64,000 nt of DNA, taken from Anisakis pegreffii (taxonomy: Eukaryota > Nematoda > Chromadorea > Rhabditida > Anisakidae). Numbering within the stretch: position 1 is the stretch's first letter; every line of letters begins with the position of its first letter. A program made the position numbers and the translations under genes. The notes beneath the pieces are model-generated. The model saw nothing but the letters and a program-made list of their open reading frames with translations, searched no databases and was not told the origin of the DNA. This document shows, one piece after another, positions 15,001 to 28,292 of this stretch. The stretch is taken from assembly GCA_035041965.1 (NCBI GenBank), contig JAPYMA010003010.1:62001-126000 (forward strand), in the 5' to 3' direction.

Positions 15001-17670
15001 GGAGGGTTGCGAAAGAAAGGGAACCTGACGGCTGACAACCGGCTGAAATGAATACTTTTATAACCAGCATATTCCTCTGCCGAAACATCGACAATGTCTG
15101 TGGATGAATGAATCTCATCGGTAATTCTTTGCATTTCTTATGCAATGTCCGTATTCAGCAGTCAATGCTTGACATAAACTTGCTGTTCTCGTATATCTCA
15201 TGAATCAACCTAAGATTTCTCAAGAAGCATGAATATCTCATCGGTCGTCATAGCAATTTTACATCAGTAACTTGAATACGGCAAAATTTCCTCATCACAT
15301 CATCACAGCACGTACATTTATGACCTGAAGTGAGAGCCATCAGCCCAGTCACCCAAATGTTCGCATCTTCAGGCGTTTGTGCGATTAAATCCAAACATTC
15401 GTAGTCATCACCGTGAATAATCGAGAACGCACATTCCTCCTGAACATCATGTGTTCAGTCAGCTCAAGAGCAGTTAATAAGGAAAGACCTTATTTTTTGG
15501 ATTTTTCGAATTATTTTCAGAGTTTCCAATCTTATTTTCAAATTATTGTCGGATTTTGCTCCATTTCGGTGAACCGTGAAACTATAACAACAGACGACTG
15601 ACTGCTTGCTGTGAAAATCAGCGATCGCTGTGTTGTTACCTGCATATCGCTGATTGAATTTTCAGTTGCTCTGAACAATTCTGTATTTCGACCAACTCGT
15701 ACCTCACGAATCGCCTCGATTGCTACTGTAATGTTACAAGCTTCGAGTGGACATTAGTTCTGCTGATAATACAATGCTTGTTTGAGACCGCAAATTCGCA
15801 CAAAAAAACGAATCCTGCTCAATGCCCATATTCAAAAAGCAGCATCAGCACTTCATTAGGCCACTGTATAGTAACTGTATAAACCCTGATTGTGACTTAC
15901 TTCGTGCTTTATGAGGTTTTTTGTTGGTTGGAGTCCATCGTATGTAGGCCAGATCGGCATCCAGACTGAATTGTCTTCGAAACTGACGAACGTTTGCACG
16001 AAGTTTTATGAATTCAGTGCCGCGTTGCATAATTTGCAGACAGTCATTCACTGAAAACAAACGCAGCACTTGCTGCCTGATTGAAGTTAATTCATTCGTG
16101 AAATTTCGAGCGTTTCAGCTGGCAATTAACGTAGAGTTAATGAAATGTGAAAAGCGCGGAGGCACTTAGTTGATCGATGACGCTCTTAACACCATCAATC
16201 GCACACAAACTCTCAAATTTTTTTAACGATACATTTCATCCGAAACGTCCCTTTTAGCTGATTGTGAGGAAATTCTGCGCTTCTCTCACACTACTTCTGA
16301 ATGGAGTGGGAAGAGATTTCAGCAAAAGATACCGTTTGAAACTCGTTTCGATTGATTTTGAGTGCTGAAGCTAACGTTTTTACAGTTCGGTGAACGACTC
16401 CGTGTACCATGCTTGATCAACGAACTCCGCAGTGGTGACGAACTGGAATTTAATGCGCAATTAAGCACTCAGTTGTATTTGACATTCGATTCACTGTCAA
16501 ACATCATAAAATGAAACTACGAAATGAAAGTATGACATTTCTATAAGAGGACATCAGTGAAACGCATTGTTCTACCCTAAACATGCACATTTCATGTTGT
16601 AATTGTATTCACAATGTTTGCCTTTTGCTATGAATTCCTTCCAATAGTTTCTTAACACTGCCATTAAGGCACCTGATCAGATAGGTTTTAGGAACTAACC
16701 TCATGATTTCGAACAATTAAAATTGATACTGAATGAATGAAAAGCACTAAAATATTCGCATCAGTTGAATGAGAAATCCAATAGTGTCGTTACTGAGTTA
16801 TGCGCAGAGGAATTGATAAGTCAAATCGTGGAAATCTTTGAGCTGGTTTGACTAGATATTATAGAAGTTATGATTTTGAATAATATGAGATAGCCAGTGA
16901 ATGGCGTGCATTCAACATAAGATTAACGCATACCGCAATAGGTGAACGCCTGCTTCTTGCATAATTCAATATTCGCCGAAGATTAAAGATCCTTCGCATT
17001 CAATCTCAACACAACAAAATCACTTGATTGCCAAAGCTTATCATTTTTTTTTAAATCACATCAAAAATATTCACGGAATTGGTTGTTGATAACGTGCTCT
17101 AATTTTTAGATCTCACTCGATTCAAGGCACTTCTTGGCCAGTAAAACAAAGAGTTTCATCAAAAATCGTCATCAGACGCCCAAAAGGAGACGTTGAAAAT
17201 GACCCAAACAGAGATATATGATGAAAACTAGAGTTTGACGATCGTAAACAGATGAATCAAATAAAGTATGTCAACGAATGCTCAACATAAAATAATCTTC
17301 ACATTATGTAGCAAGCAATATTGCCAATGTATGCTTATCTATGTTGAAATATCATGCGATTTTAAACGAAATGCATGAATGTTTACGAAAAAACTGCTCG
17401 AAAGCGAATGCGTGAAGTTACATCTATGAAATTAGTTTCACAGTACGATGCCGAGCGAGTTTAATAGTGGATCTCAGCAGGCGATTATTTGCTTCAATCA
17501 GTCTGAATGCACTTAAGCACGTGACTAAAATCATTTATCGTGATGGAATATCTAAAAATATTGACTCACCGTGGAAATGGAATATTCAACTTTCCGTTGA
17601 GTGTCGCGCCAGGCGTCGATGTTGTCGTAGTACAGTGCAGTTCAGTGACACCTTCTCGAATTTCATCCAT
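3062..17670 (-). CDS. pll-1: Phospholipase C-related inactive protein (PRIP/PLCL family), 26 exons
   Basis: Exons: 17670-17570, 16442-16333, 16050-15901, 15725-15640, 15439-15325, 15042-14994, 14894-14765, 14517-14443, 14328-14224, 14073-13980, 13609-13406, 13210-13078, 11724-11544, 11385-11190, 10939-10813, 10614-10515, 10301-10197, 9816-9663, 8662-8516, 8205-8108, 5924-5766, 5557-5461, 5319-5216, 4077-3955, 3348-3160, 3115-3062. They sum to 3186 bases, open throughout (1061 residues; mammalian PLCL proteins are about 1100). Domains: PH about 70-187, EF-hand-like 205-335, PLC X 360-515, acidic linker 515-550, PLC Y 550-665, C2 688-815, helical tail to 1061. The C2 sequence ([26 protein letters not shown]) is of PLCL rather than delta type. 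Both catalytic histidines are replaced (Y376, A427), so it should bind rather than cleave phosphoinositides. PLCL proteins are cytosolic Ins(1,4,5)P3-binding scaffolds for phosphatases and receptors. Weakest calls: exon 2 acceptor, exon 7 and 23 donors, last exon. Confidence 0.93.
7238..7256. repeat. Short (ATGG)n tetranucleotide run
   Basis: Five tandem ATGG-type units lie in the 2.2-kb intron 20 of pll-1. The same tetranucleotide makes the long microsatellite at 36289-36374. Confidence 0.85.
9905..10140. repeat. Degenerate GC-richer repeat in pll-1 intron 17
   Basis: This intron is unusually GC-rich and made of imperfect units built around AATTTCAGAA (at about 10010, 10055 and 10081) alternating with GGAGC/GAGCC-type segments. 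One unit contains the perfect 12-bp palindrome CTGAAATTTCAG at 10006-10017. There is no open frame through it and it lies between well-supported exons 17 and 18. It may be the remnant of a minisatellite or a mobile-element fragment. Confidence 0.6.
11809..12011 (+). repeat. Interspersed repeat, copy 1 (pll-1 intron 12)
   Basis: It begins with CAGTGGTTCTCA and aligns along about 200 bp with 12503-12718 in the same orientation. Shared blocks include the start, a GGGxGxAATTAC segment, a GAGGTGT segment, AGTTATG-TGAT-GAACGC and a closing CTAGCTCA. The opening resembles the ends of hAT-type DNA transposons, but no matching inverted end was found, so the class is uncertain. Confidence 0.65.
12503..12718 (+). 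repeat. Interspersed repeat, copy 2 (pll-1 intron 12)
   Basis: Diverged partner of 11809-12011, starting CAGTGATCCTCA and ending with the same CTAGCTCA block. The starts are 694 bp apart. Both lie in one 1.35-kb intron (13077-11725), which suggests either two insertions of one family or flanking repeats of a decayed element. Confidence 0.65.
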
Positions 17671-18486
17671 TTTTATCAGTCATCAGTAAATAACAGAGAA
17701 TGATTTTCACAATTCCACTGATTGAAATGAATTAAAGCATTTAGAAACGCGCACAGATTCAACAGCAATAATAGCGTTTCAACCAGGAAATTACTCAGAA
17801 AACGCCTTTTCGCACTCTTTTTTTTTTTCAATTGCAATAGCACACTTTATCAACCGCTTCCGCTAACCAAATTCACGTATTCGTTTCCTGAAAAGGTCAA
17901 ATCCGTTTCCCTGAAGAAAATTATAACGTTTCTAATGAGGATCCAAAGGCATGAGCATTCGTGCTTTCATGCAGTATCATTAGTTACATCGAGTGGAAAA
18001 TGCGCAATGGCGTTCGAAAGGAACTGATTACTTTGAATGATAGCAAGGAAACGCTTAATACACCCAATGACAAAGTGCATTCATCGAAGGCAATGAAAAG
18101 CATCATTCAATTGACGATAGTGAATGCGGCGGTTGATTTCTTGATGCAAAAAGAGAAAGTTGAAAGCATTCACAAATGTGATGACACGATCAATGTGTAA
18201 ATATTCGATAAAGCACATAGATGTACGTAAGCAAATTTCTCAGAAGAAGTCCGAGAAAGGAGAGCAGTATTTTATGGCGTGAAGATTTTATTCGTTTCGT
18301 GGTTAAGTTATATTGACACAATTGCGAATGATCAATTGATGGTGGTTCAAGCCAACGGAATGATAACGATAAACATACACATGATCGATTGCATCATGAA
18401 AAGATTGAATTGAATACGACTGAACAACGAATACGAATGTATTTGAAATAAAATATTCGTTCATTGCAAGAATCGCTTTGATAATA

Positions 18487-18505
18487 TGACGACGAATCGT
18501 CGTCA
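18487..18505. repeat. Perfect 9-bp-arm palindrome
   Basis: TGACGACGA and its exact reverse complement TCGTCGTCA flank a single central A. It lies about 0.8 kb upstream of the pll-1 start codon. It could form a hairpin or bind a dimeric protein; nothing else supports a regulatory role. Confidence 0.7.
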
Positions 18506-21500
18506 GCTGTTAATCTTAGATGAATGCGTATGGAAATATCCATCAGATGGATATATCATTCAAATACGCATCCTTCTCATTTTCCGCTTGAAGATGGCCA
18601 TTCATAATCACTGATGCACTGACAACATTCATATGAATACGAAGAAATGTTTGAATAATTAGAGCACTATCATACATCAAACAAAATATATTCGGCTTCC
18701 AACAATCCCATCCATATTGCTTTTAATCCATTCTTTCATAAAACATCCAAAATATACAACTATGTCACTCTTGGAACATACAATTATTTGTCAAAGCACG
18801 ATTCCACATTAGTGAATGATTAAGGGAATCATAATAGCAATTGCCTGGCATAGATGACACATTGTCATCAAGAACGCATTTAATTTAGAGCAAGCTTTTG
18901 ATTATTTCCGCGAACAGGAAATTAACGAGTTTGTGACTGTTCGATGAAGATCAGGTAGTCAATCCGCCTGGTCAATGAGGATATCTGGACAGTAGGCTAT
19001 ATTGTAACTGAATTCAACAATTCAACAAACTCTCAACTATGAGATTCTTGAGTTTTTCAACAATTCAACAAATGAGATGTGAGACACTTATTACTTGCCT
19101 TATTTTCCACTTACTCTATATTATATATGAGCAGTATTATACACTGAAGTCATTAGCTGGTCAACTGAGAATACGAGGAAGTCAATGGAATTGAAAATCA
19201 TCGCACAGAAGGTAATGAGTATGAAGGAACAAAAATTTGTGGCCTTCACAATATATTAGATATAAAATTCAACTACAAATCGGTTGAAATGAATGATGAA
19301 TATTTTTTAAAAATGGTACAAAATGATAATACAAAAACCTCTCAAAAAATAATTTCTCAAATGTCTCAAAAAAAGAAAACCGGACTATATTACGTCATTG
19401 GATTGAAAATAAGCCAGCAATAAAACATATCAGATGAAGAAGAACAAGTTTTACGAAGCACCTACATTTATGAGACTCAAAAAACAGCATACAATCTGTC
19501 GAACGAACTGATCTTATTGTGCGATAGGAATTCAAAATGAAATAGCCTCCTTGTGTTATTGAGAAATGTACACCTTTCATAATTAAGCAACGAATGAACT
19601 GCTTAGAAATCTGTGCTTGTGGCTAGTTGTTGGGAGTTTACTTGCGATATAATACCAAAAAGTGTTGTACAGTGATAGTTATTAAGGATAATATCACTTG
19701 AAATATTCACATAAAATACCTTAAAATTCACTTCATGAATGAAAACAGATTGTTTTAGTGCGATTATTCATCTGTTAATGAACACAGCCAAAATGGCTGA
19801 TTGGTTGTTAGGCTCTTAGAGAAGAAGAATCAGAGCAGCATTCGTGAGAACATTTCCATATTCAGTTCATTCGTTCTTCAGTTGTAATCAAATTCAATCC
19901 ATCAACAATAAAAGAAGAATTCAGCTGGTGCGAATATTCTCAGTCAACTGTGACCTGCACGACTAAGACTGGAAGCATTCCCTGAGAAATCATTCATTTT
20001 CCAGCAATTCAGATTCGCTGATCAACAGACAATCTGCTTGCTTAAACTGTTCACCGTCAAGCTCTATGATGACTCCTGTTCAACGGCGCAATTCTTCAAA
20101 TTTTCTCTTTGTTTTTATATTTTGACAAGAAATTTCGGATGCTAAAGTGAAGCCATTCAATTCAACGAGCTTTTCATCTCACACAACGAACGCATCAACA
20201 ACATCTTTGTATTGTTCACATCGATAAAACCTAAAAATTGACTCAATGGAATAAAAACGATAGCTACACAATAGAACAATCAAAACATACACCTCAACAA
20301 CCTTAACTAAAGAACATAGAATTAAATTTCATCAATGGCAGACTTAGCCATATCTTCATGTTTATCAACGACGGTTCAACGTGTTCGGATGAGATTTTTT
20401 GACTTTAGAGAATAATTTGCGATACTACAATAATAAAATCAACGTTATGATGGTAACCAACTTCGCAACCTTGAGAGAACTCGCACTCAGTGCAGTACGA
20501 GTAATTTAGATCGTTGATTATTAGCAGTAATAACGCAATGTCAACGAGAAAGAAGTGGTGCACTTTCATGCGAATCGCTCTTTTGCAGTTATAATAGACT
20601 GGTCAAATAATGAATAAGCAGGTAATGCGAATTCATTAATAAGACATTTTGGATGTCGCTTGCGAATGAATTTATGAATGAGGTTAGGAATTTAATGAAT
20701 AAGTTTATGAATTTATGAATGTTCAGTTAAATTGAAATTATTACTGACGATGGCAATGATGAATCGGAAATAATTTCTTCGAATAAACGAGTGAGCGATT
20801 CACATTAAGCTAGAAAATTCAATTCAATTGATGAATATTCATGCATTTTTGAAATGCTGGTGGATGTGAGGATGAGATGTGAGATCTGCATCATCATGAC
20901 GACATGCATGACTTTGATAAATTAATTTGCGTTTCATCGAATCGATAGAGGCACTTATTTTAAATCGAATCCACGAATCTACTAACGATAAGCAGATTGC
21001 CTCGAACAGAGAGGACAAGATAAGATTTCAGAATTGATGAAAGGATAGCTAAACGATGGCAAGATAATTCTCAACACCTAAACACTCGGAAACGACAATT
21101 GTTGACTGAGAATAGAGCATTGAGATGGAAAGCAATTAAATGGACACGACGGGACGACGAGGAATCTCAGTTCTACTGGGCACTTTAAAATTCTTTGGCA
21201 GCATCGAAGACCAAAGAATCTACTTGTGGCTATCGGATGCTAATGCTTTTCACTTCCGAAAAAATAGTCAAAGATCTGAAATCATTTCATATATAATAAC
21301 TACGCCATGTAGTTGTGCCGTGCCGCTTATCTCTCGATATGCGTTTGATCACTCTGTCCAGTGGCGACGATCAATTTATATCTTCTGAACTTCTGGTTCT
21401 CTTCTTTCAAGAAATTCATCCTAAGACAATTTGCGTTAAAGGCTTTTGATTCACCAAGATATATATTTTTTTGCTTGCTTGTGCACGGTAATTCTCTCAT

Positions 21501-22317
21501 CAACATCATGCTTTCTCGAATTTGCCTCCTCGAATTCGAATAAACCAATGAAAATGAGACCACCATCGTTTTCAGAAGCCTTCTTCAGATTGTGTAGTCT
21601 TTAATTCGATCAGTCCACTCTCTCTTTATTGAGCGTTTAGAATCCATTCATACATTCACCAATCCGATTTACACACAGTATTTCCTCAGTGTATTTAAGA
21701 TCTGCTTATACAGACTGAACAATTTAATAATCTTGAAAGCATCATAATTCAAAATTGCCCATTATTGATTAAATAAAGATGATGTGAACATGAATGTAAA
21801 GTGTAAGTGGAATTGGCTGAAATGTTATGAATTGTATATGACGCATAGCGACTACACGCGAGGATCTTGTAGATATATTTGGATACAACACATTAATACT
21901 GAACAGTTACTGATGACTGTCCAGAAACCGTGATAATGTTGAGGAGATACTGGGAAATTCTCAGTGAAGAATTCGATTTTGAGTAATTCCACAAATAAAC
22001 GATGCTGTCTGATGTGAATGCAACAACCAGTGAACGAACACATGATGATACACTTGCAAAAGATAGAAATTTCTTCTCACCGATATATCTAAGATTGCTG
22101 CTTTCATGCAATCTTTCGCATATTCACCACTGTTCTGATCCCAATATTAGAAAATCTCTCGTTTCCTCTGAAGAACTGAACCGAGTTGAAAAATAAAAAA
22201 CAACAAAATAAGACAGCCAAAAACCATATAGCTTGTTATCATTTATCAGTCTCATAGAAAGTTAACAATAGGCAAATGTCTGAATTTAAAATTAATCTGA
22301 AGGAATCTTGAATCTTT

Positions 22318-22390
22318 AAAAGTCTCATGTCGTGACTAAGTCTTTGACAAGTCTCATGTCAAAGTCTAGTCTCAGTTTCATGTCTAAATG
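22318..22390. repeat. Degenerate AGTCTCATGTC repeat
   Basis: Variants of AGTCTCATGTC and AAGTCT recur four to five times within about 70 bp. This looks like a local low-complexity expansion. There is no open frame. Confidence 0.55.
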
Positions 22391-23029
22391 AATCTTTACA
22401 TTAGCAATAACAATAGGTAAAAGGATATTTGCATTTTTCATCGATACTTTTCGAGTTAATGATCAATAGAACAATTGACTGGGATTGAATTATGAAAATT
22501 TTAAAAAATTTAAAACCAAACAATTGAACCATATTGAATTATCAATAAAACAATTAGAAGACTGAAAACATGAAGTGAAAAAAAAAACGTCCGTAATTTA
22601 ATTTTCTCAAAACATGAAGTAAAAAACAAGAGCTGAGAAAAAAGTCGAGAGCAGATGATTGAGATTGTGTGTAGGGCACTCGTTGAAGAACGAAACGTTC
22701 TGTATATTGTGACGTACTCGCACATTAACTCAAAAATTCGCGAAGCCATCCAGAATCAAATTGAGGTCAGTAAAGCGAACCCAAGAAAGCTCTTCTCGCC
22801 TTATCACACGCCCACTAAATTTGCGATGCTCAATAAATTTCGAATCTAAATCTCAACTATGAGCATAAACAAGAATGAATCTTATTGTTGGCAACTCTCG
22901 AATGAATGCATCCGAATTCGAATTATATTCGACGATCCAACTTCGCGATTTCACCTTTTGTTCATCTTCGCATGCACGAGCGCATGATGCGATTGCCTAA
23001 CTGTGGTTTTGGTCAGTCTCATGGATCTA

Positions 23030-23047
23030 TCATCATCATCATCATCA
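23030..23047. repeat. (ATC)6 microsatellite
   Basis: Six perfect ATC units in non-coding sequence. Confidence 0.85.
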
Positions 23048-24182
23048 GGCGTCGAGGTTGTTCGAGTTCTGATGTGATTATTGACATTGCTATCATCACA
23101 TGATGAAATTCATTCGCAAAATATTTTATGTGAAATCAAAGAATGGAATCATTGAAAGGCTTTTAAATGGTTCGATTTTAATTTGGAAGTTCCATCGTTT
23201 GCAGTGTTTAGAGAAGACGGCGTTGAAGTAAGAGTGAACAAGTAAGTGTACGTTATGAATGAATGAGTTGGTAAAGCAGTCGATAAGACGACAGTTGAAA
23301 TATGTTCATTTGATCAATTCAGTTGAGTCCATTCAGATGGACGACGAATGAAGAACAACTAACAACTCACTGACTAACCGAATGACTTCTCATTTCATTT
23401 TCGCATCTTAGCACTCACGTCAGTGTTGAATGTCAATCAATCTCCATGAGGCAGAAGCAGAAGATGCAGATTAATGGGGGTGGAATGTGAACACTACGAA
23501 TGAGAAAAGAAATCGACGAAGACAGATACTCTTTGGATAAATTTCTTCGGTGGATTTTCAACTTATCAAACTTTGTTTTGATTCTAATCAGATTGAGGCA
23601 ATTTCTATCAACTTCAAACTACCACTCACTATGAATCGCCGCCTACAACACTAGAACGCTATTTTGCGATAGAACAAGAATTATGATAATTGAATTCTGA
23701 TGAGAAGAATTCGGATAATTACATAAAAATAACTAAATAGCAGTGATTCGAATCAGCTGAGCATTAACAAATATACGATAAGATGTCTTTTTGCGTTGTA
23801 TCAATATGCATTCATTGAGCGCAATGATTTGCAAATAAATGAATAAATGTACATGGAAACCTCTAATAAGCTACACATTAATAATCGCTTAAAGCCGCCC
23901 TGAAAGGCCTCAATCGCTCCTATCGAATATGTTTTCAATTATTAATCGTGCGCAAATCTCCATTCTCGATCGTTTCCGTAATTTCAATTATTAATGGCAC
24001 TAATCTCATCACCTCGTTTGAACACACTCAAAGGTTTCATGAACAAACACAAAAACTGAATCGTCCAAGTCTGAACGAAATAAGCACTGATCAACACGCG
24101 ACTGGACCAAAAATAGCTCGACTAATCACGGAATCACTGCGCAAAATTCTCTGTATTAATGTTGCTGGCGAAAAAGCAGCGA

Positions 24183-24301
24183 AAACGTCCCTTTAAAAGT
24201 GCTGCTAAGTGGAAAAAGTAGCGGTTAATTTCGTTGAAATGCTACTCAGCAAAATTAGCCGCTCGATCGCTATCGCTATTCACCGCTTTCCAAACGTCCC
24301 T
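24183..24301. mobile_element. MITE-like element bounded by AAACGTCCCT direct repeats
   Basis: The 10-mer AAACGTCCCT occurs at 24183-24192 and 24292-24301 in the same orientation, and a third time at 16243-16252 in pll-1 intron 2. Between the two copies lie partly inverted segments (GTAGCGGTTAATTT against AAAATTAGCCGCT). The size (about 120 bp), the inverted core and the absence of coding capacity fit a short non-autonomous element, but the ends are not proven. Confidence 0.35.
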
Positions 24302-24900
24302 CAAAAACTGCAATTATGCTGGTGATTTGTTTGCGGAATGAAGCTCATTGCGCCGTTAAACAGTCGAAAACTTTTATTGGCTCATTCAGAATCAACCAAA
24401 AAAAATCGCTTCAACAATACACATGGGCCAGCAATAAAAACAAACATCAACACTGCTAAAAGCAACAATCAACAACAACAAAAATGTGAAGCAATCAATT
24501 GCAAGCAGCCCACATTGCACTTTCTCATTCACTTTGAAGAACATCAAAATGCCTGTGAGCATTACGGTTACATTCTTACTAATTTTTTCAGCTATGACTG
24601 AATATTCAGCCTCGAGTCATTAAGACAAGGATGAATAGGTTTGATTTGAATTGGGCACCTGTCAGTGACTAGACCGCAAATATGATGTATGTTCAAATGT
24701 GCTGATGTTGAAAAAAATAAAAACAAATATTTTCTCGCAGACGAAAAGTATCGAGTCAGCGCAACTCGGGAAAAAAGGCAATTCGCTGAAATGTCAATCA
24801 TGAGAAGTAGAGCATGTTTTCACTAACTTATACTGCTATCGTTGAAAAATTATTATTATGACGGAAGTGAATCGCGACAAATATCCGCTATATAGAAAAA

Positions 24901-24976
24901 GCAGTGCGCTATTGCGCTATTGAAATGATTAGCTTAGCTAGTAGCGGATAGAGAATAGCGAATAGCGCACTTCTGC
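24901..24976. repeat. Imperfect inverted repeat (MITE-like)
   Basis: The left arm at 24901-24921 (GCAGTGCGCTATTGCGCTATT less its last base) pairs with the right arm 24953-24976, with a couple of small indels. The GCTATT/AATAGC-rich arms resemble the internal part of the 24183-24301 element, suggesting one repeat family. Confidence 0.5.
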
Positions 24977-25865
24977 CCGCAACTAACTCTAACTATTTCA
25001 GCTAATTCATGCCAGTTTGAATTAAAGATGGAACGGCTCAAATAAAACCGAATATGTTTTATAATAGAAGGAGATTTTGAACAAATTCAGCCGCAGGTTC
25101 ACCCCTCAATGTAATGATATCCTTTCGATATCAACTGGCGTTTCGCATCCAATCGAATGCCTGACAGAAAATGCCTGACAAGTATAAGGAAATCTTCATT
25201 CATATGCGATGACTTTGTTTTTGGAGAAGTAACGATTTTTTTTTCGAGGTTAACTTGAACTGACTCTCATTACGATTAATCATTTCGTTGAGTCGGTAGA
25301 TGTGAAGCTGCTCGTGCCAAATATTGATAGTAATTCTAAGAAAACTATCCACTATGTTTGTCTCCATTGATGATTCGGATTCTCTGCTAATGGCACTGAC
25401 GAAAAAGAAGTTCACTTCAAAGAATCAATGAGAAATGCAAATGGACGCAGATACACTTTGAAATGATGGCTTTAGAAGGCAGTAACGGCAGCAGTAACCA
25501 TATGCCTTGGAAATTTCATCGAGAAAGTTTATTTAATTAAAATAAATTGATATTTTCAACACATTCACATCAACTGAACGCATATTCTGTGTGCGCTTTA
25601 TTTGTTTTGTTTTTAGACTGGTCTTCGATGTGGCCTTTTGCGGGTGATTGTTTTTCAGTTGTGTTTGTTGTTGCTGCTAAGTAGTCAATCTGGAAGCACG
25701 AAGAACACTAACGGCTTGGATGTTAATTTGATTTTTTCGGTACAACGCAACCGAAAGCTGACAAACATATCGCTCGTGTTGATCCAGTGGAAGTGATGAG
25801 CGATAAAGCAAGCGATTCATGATAATATTTCAAATAATAGCACCACTGAGAATTGTAACTTTGAC

Positions 25866-25905
25866 AGCGATTACGTTAAAGTGCTAGCGATTATGTTAAA
25901 GTAAT
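25866..25905. repeat. Tandem duplication of a 20-bp unit
   Basis: Two adjacent 20-bp units beginning AGCGATTA and sharing GTTAAAGT, with a few mismatches. No associated gene. Confidence 0.75.
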
Positions 25906-28055
25906 GAAGCATATTCAGAAAATAGAAGCATATTCCTCTCGATACTAACATAAATAATGAAATTATATCCGGTTGCATTGACCAATGATCTTAGAAAGTT
26001 TGGATTTTTTTGCTTTTCTTTGGATTTTGAAAAACAAAAAACTTAGCGAACATCGATTTAGTCGACTAGTCGAGTGCTAGCTTTTGATCGATAGCAATGA
26101 GAAACGCAGTGGATGTGTGGTGGTTGGTCACTCGATGACAATTCACATGCTGCGGTGAAATTTTTTTTTGATAGCTGAGAGCAAGCATAGCATTGAGGCA
26201 CAAAGACGACGCTTGCCAGGGTTGGTTATGTTCACGCCCGATAGAGTTCGTTCAACTTAACTTCAATGATGCATTCGAGTCTCAAGAGAATCGTGAATAC
26301 GTTACGATGTGAATGCAAGGAAACTTCAACAACGCTAATTCGCCGTCTTATAACTTCATCGAATATAAATGTAAACAACACGAATATACATTAGCATGAT
26401 CTAAAAACGACGTTTCGAAACTTTGATTTGAAGGTTCCTTTCAATTGAGCGAAATGAATAATGTGTTATGGAAGGGAGCACAATGTGTCAAGATGTATTT
26501 CCATTGAATTTGAGTATGTGCACAACACGTGGACATGCTCATGAAGAACTTTTAAGCATCCGACCCTAAAGCGACAATCGAGTGTGATTATGCGAATCGT
26601 GTACATGGAAGAATGTGCGAATAATTGATGTAAATATTGAACTTAGGGGATTGGTCGGAAGTATAGCATTAATGAAATGAAATGTTGATTTGTTGAGAGA
26701 CTACCCAACTGTAAGCGATAAAACAATGTGCCCAATGATTGTAGTGTATCATATAGCAATTAGGATCGAGTTTCAAATGTCATATCACATTTCGCATCTT
26801 TTCGACGATAATCAATGAGGAAGTTTTGATTTCCTTCCTCGTTCGTAACTTATATTGCACTCATCAACTGAAAACCTCACAGTAGTGAACAACTTGATCA
26901 TTGATATATGCTCGCACAGTAAAAGTTTGCTGTTTGATTGCTTCGAACGTGTATGCAAAATACTTCATATCCTCGAATTTTTAAGGATGATCAGAAGATC
27001 ATTCAATATCCTCTCGAAAACGAACATTTTCCCGAAAGACTCATTTAACAATTACTTCGAGAATGAACCAAAGACAAAATCGAGCAAATAATCAAATGAA
27101 TATTAACCTGAACGCAACAATCGTCAAAATCATTCTTTATCAATTCTCTCATCAGCATCCAATTTCAATCCATATAGCCGACGGATATAGCTGTACGTGG
27201 ATGTATAATTGTGTTTACTGGTTCCAAGAATTTGTTTGCGCTGTGCTCATATAAGCGCACTTGCACACTACACAAATAAACACATTATTAAACGGATCAT
27301 TCGAAACTGAGTCACATCACACCAAAACTCATAATCTCACAAATTAATGCATAATTAAGCTCAATATGAATACGTGATTGAGGCGATCTGCACAAATAAG
27401 CATCAACTATGTAACTATGAGTTCTTGTTTTTGAAGAAACAGATGCCATTTAGCGATAAATTTCACTGCCAATACTTTTTTTGTTGACAACGTTGGAAGA
27501 ATAACTGCACGCATGCGGATAACTTCACGTAAGAAAGTTGTGATAATGAATAAAGCTTTTTGGCTGATCATTGGCTCGGAATTTGACGGAAATATTCGAT
27601 ACGAACAGGTTGTTTCCAGTTGATCGTATTTGATCACTCCTTAATAGCACTAATGAAGAGGACGATAGATACAGCTGTGTCATCCATCGGTATTGCTTTT
27701 GGTTTGGGATCGCCAAAATGGCTATATTTGAAGCAGCGACGAATAAACATTCTAACTTTCATACACATTCCTAACGTATGTGATGTTTTGCTTACAATTA
27801 GAGTAATGTACACAAATGAGTGATATTGGATAATGATTCGATAAAATTGAAGTGGATAAATAAGATCGAACTGGATAAAAAAGGATTTGAAAAAGTGCTT
27901 GAAAAATTAAAATTTGGAAACATTCGAAACTGAGAGAGAGAAGCGCAATGAAAACGAGGAGAAAACTAAAAGTTTTTTGAAGAATTTCTTGGCTGGCGAT
28001 CCTCCTAGCATCATGCATCATCGTTGACTGTCAAGCGTAATCACCCATTCGCTTA

Positions 28056-28292
28056 CTAACGAGCAATTTTGTTACGCTTCAACTGAAAAGCGTTCTCGTT
28101 TTTGGTTGTGATCGAATTTCGAGAAGCTTTTTTTTGCGGGCGCATTTTTCGCTTCATTGCTCTGATTTGCTGCTTTTTGATTTGCAAGGAACGTGTTCCA
28201 TCACCTAATGAATCGTGGTTCACAGAAGGATTGCTGATTTTTCCAATCGGATTTCTTTCGGTCTTTATTGAGCGCTCACAACAAACCATCAC
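28056..28292 (-). CDS. Candidate basic open frame, unrecognised
   Basis: A 78-codon frame ending in a stop at 28056, strongly basic in its second half (clusters such as KRKMRPQKK), which would suit a nuclear or nucleic-acid-binding tail if coding. No initiator context, clear splice acceptor or domain supports it, and an opposing frame is open over part of the same stretch. I list it only because its composition stands out in this gene-poor region. Confidence 0.12.
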   Translation of the reverse strand: MMVCCERSIKTERNPIGKISNPSVNHDSLGDGTRSLQIKKQQIRAMKRKMRPQKKASRNSITTKNENAFQLKRNKIAR

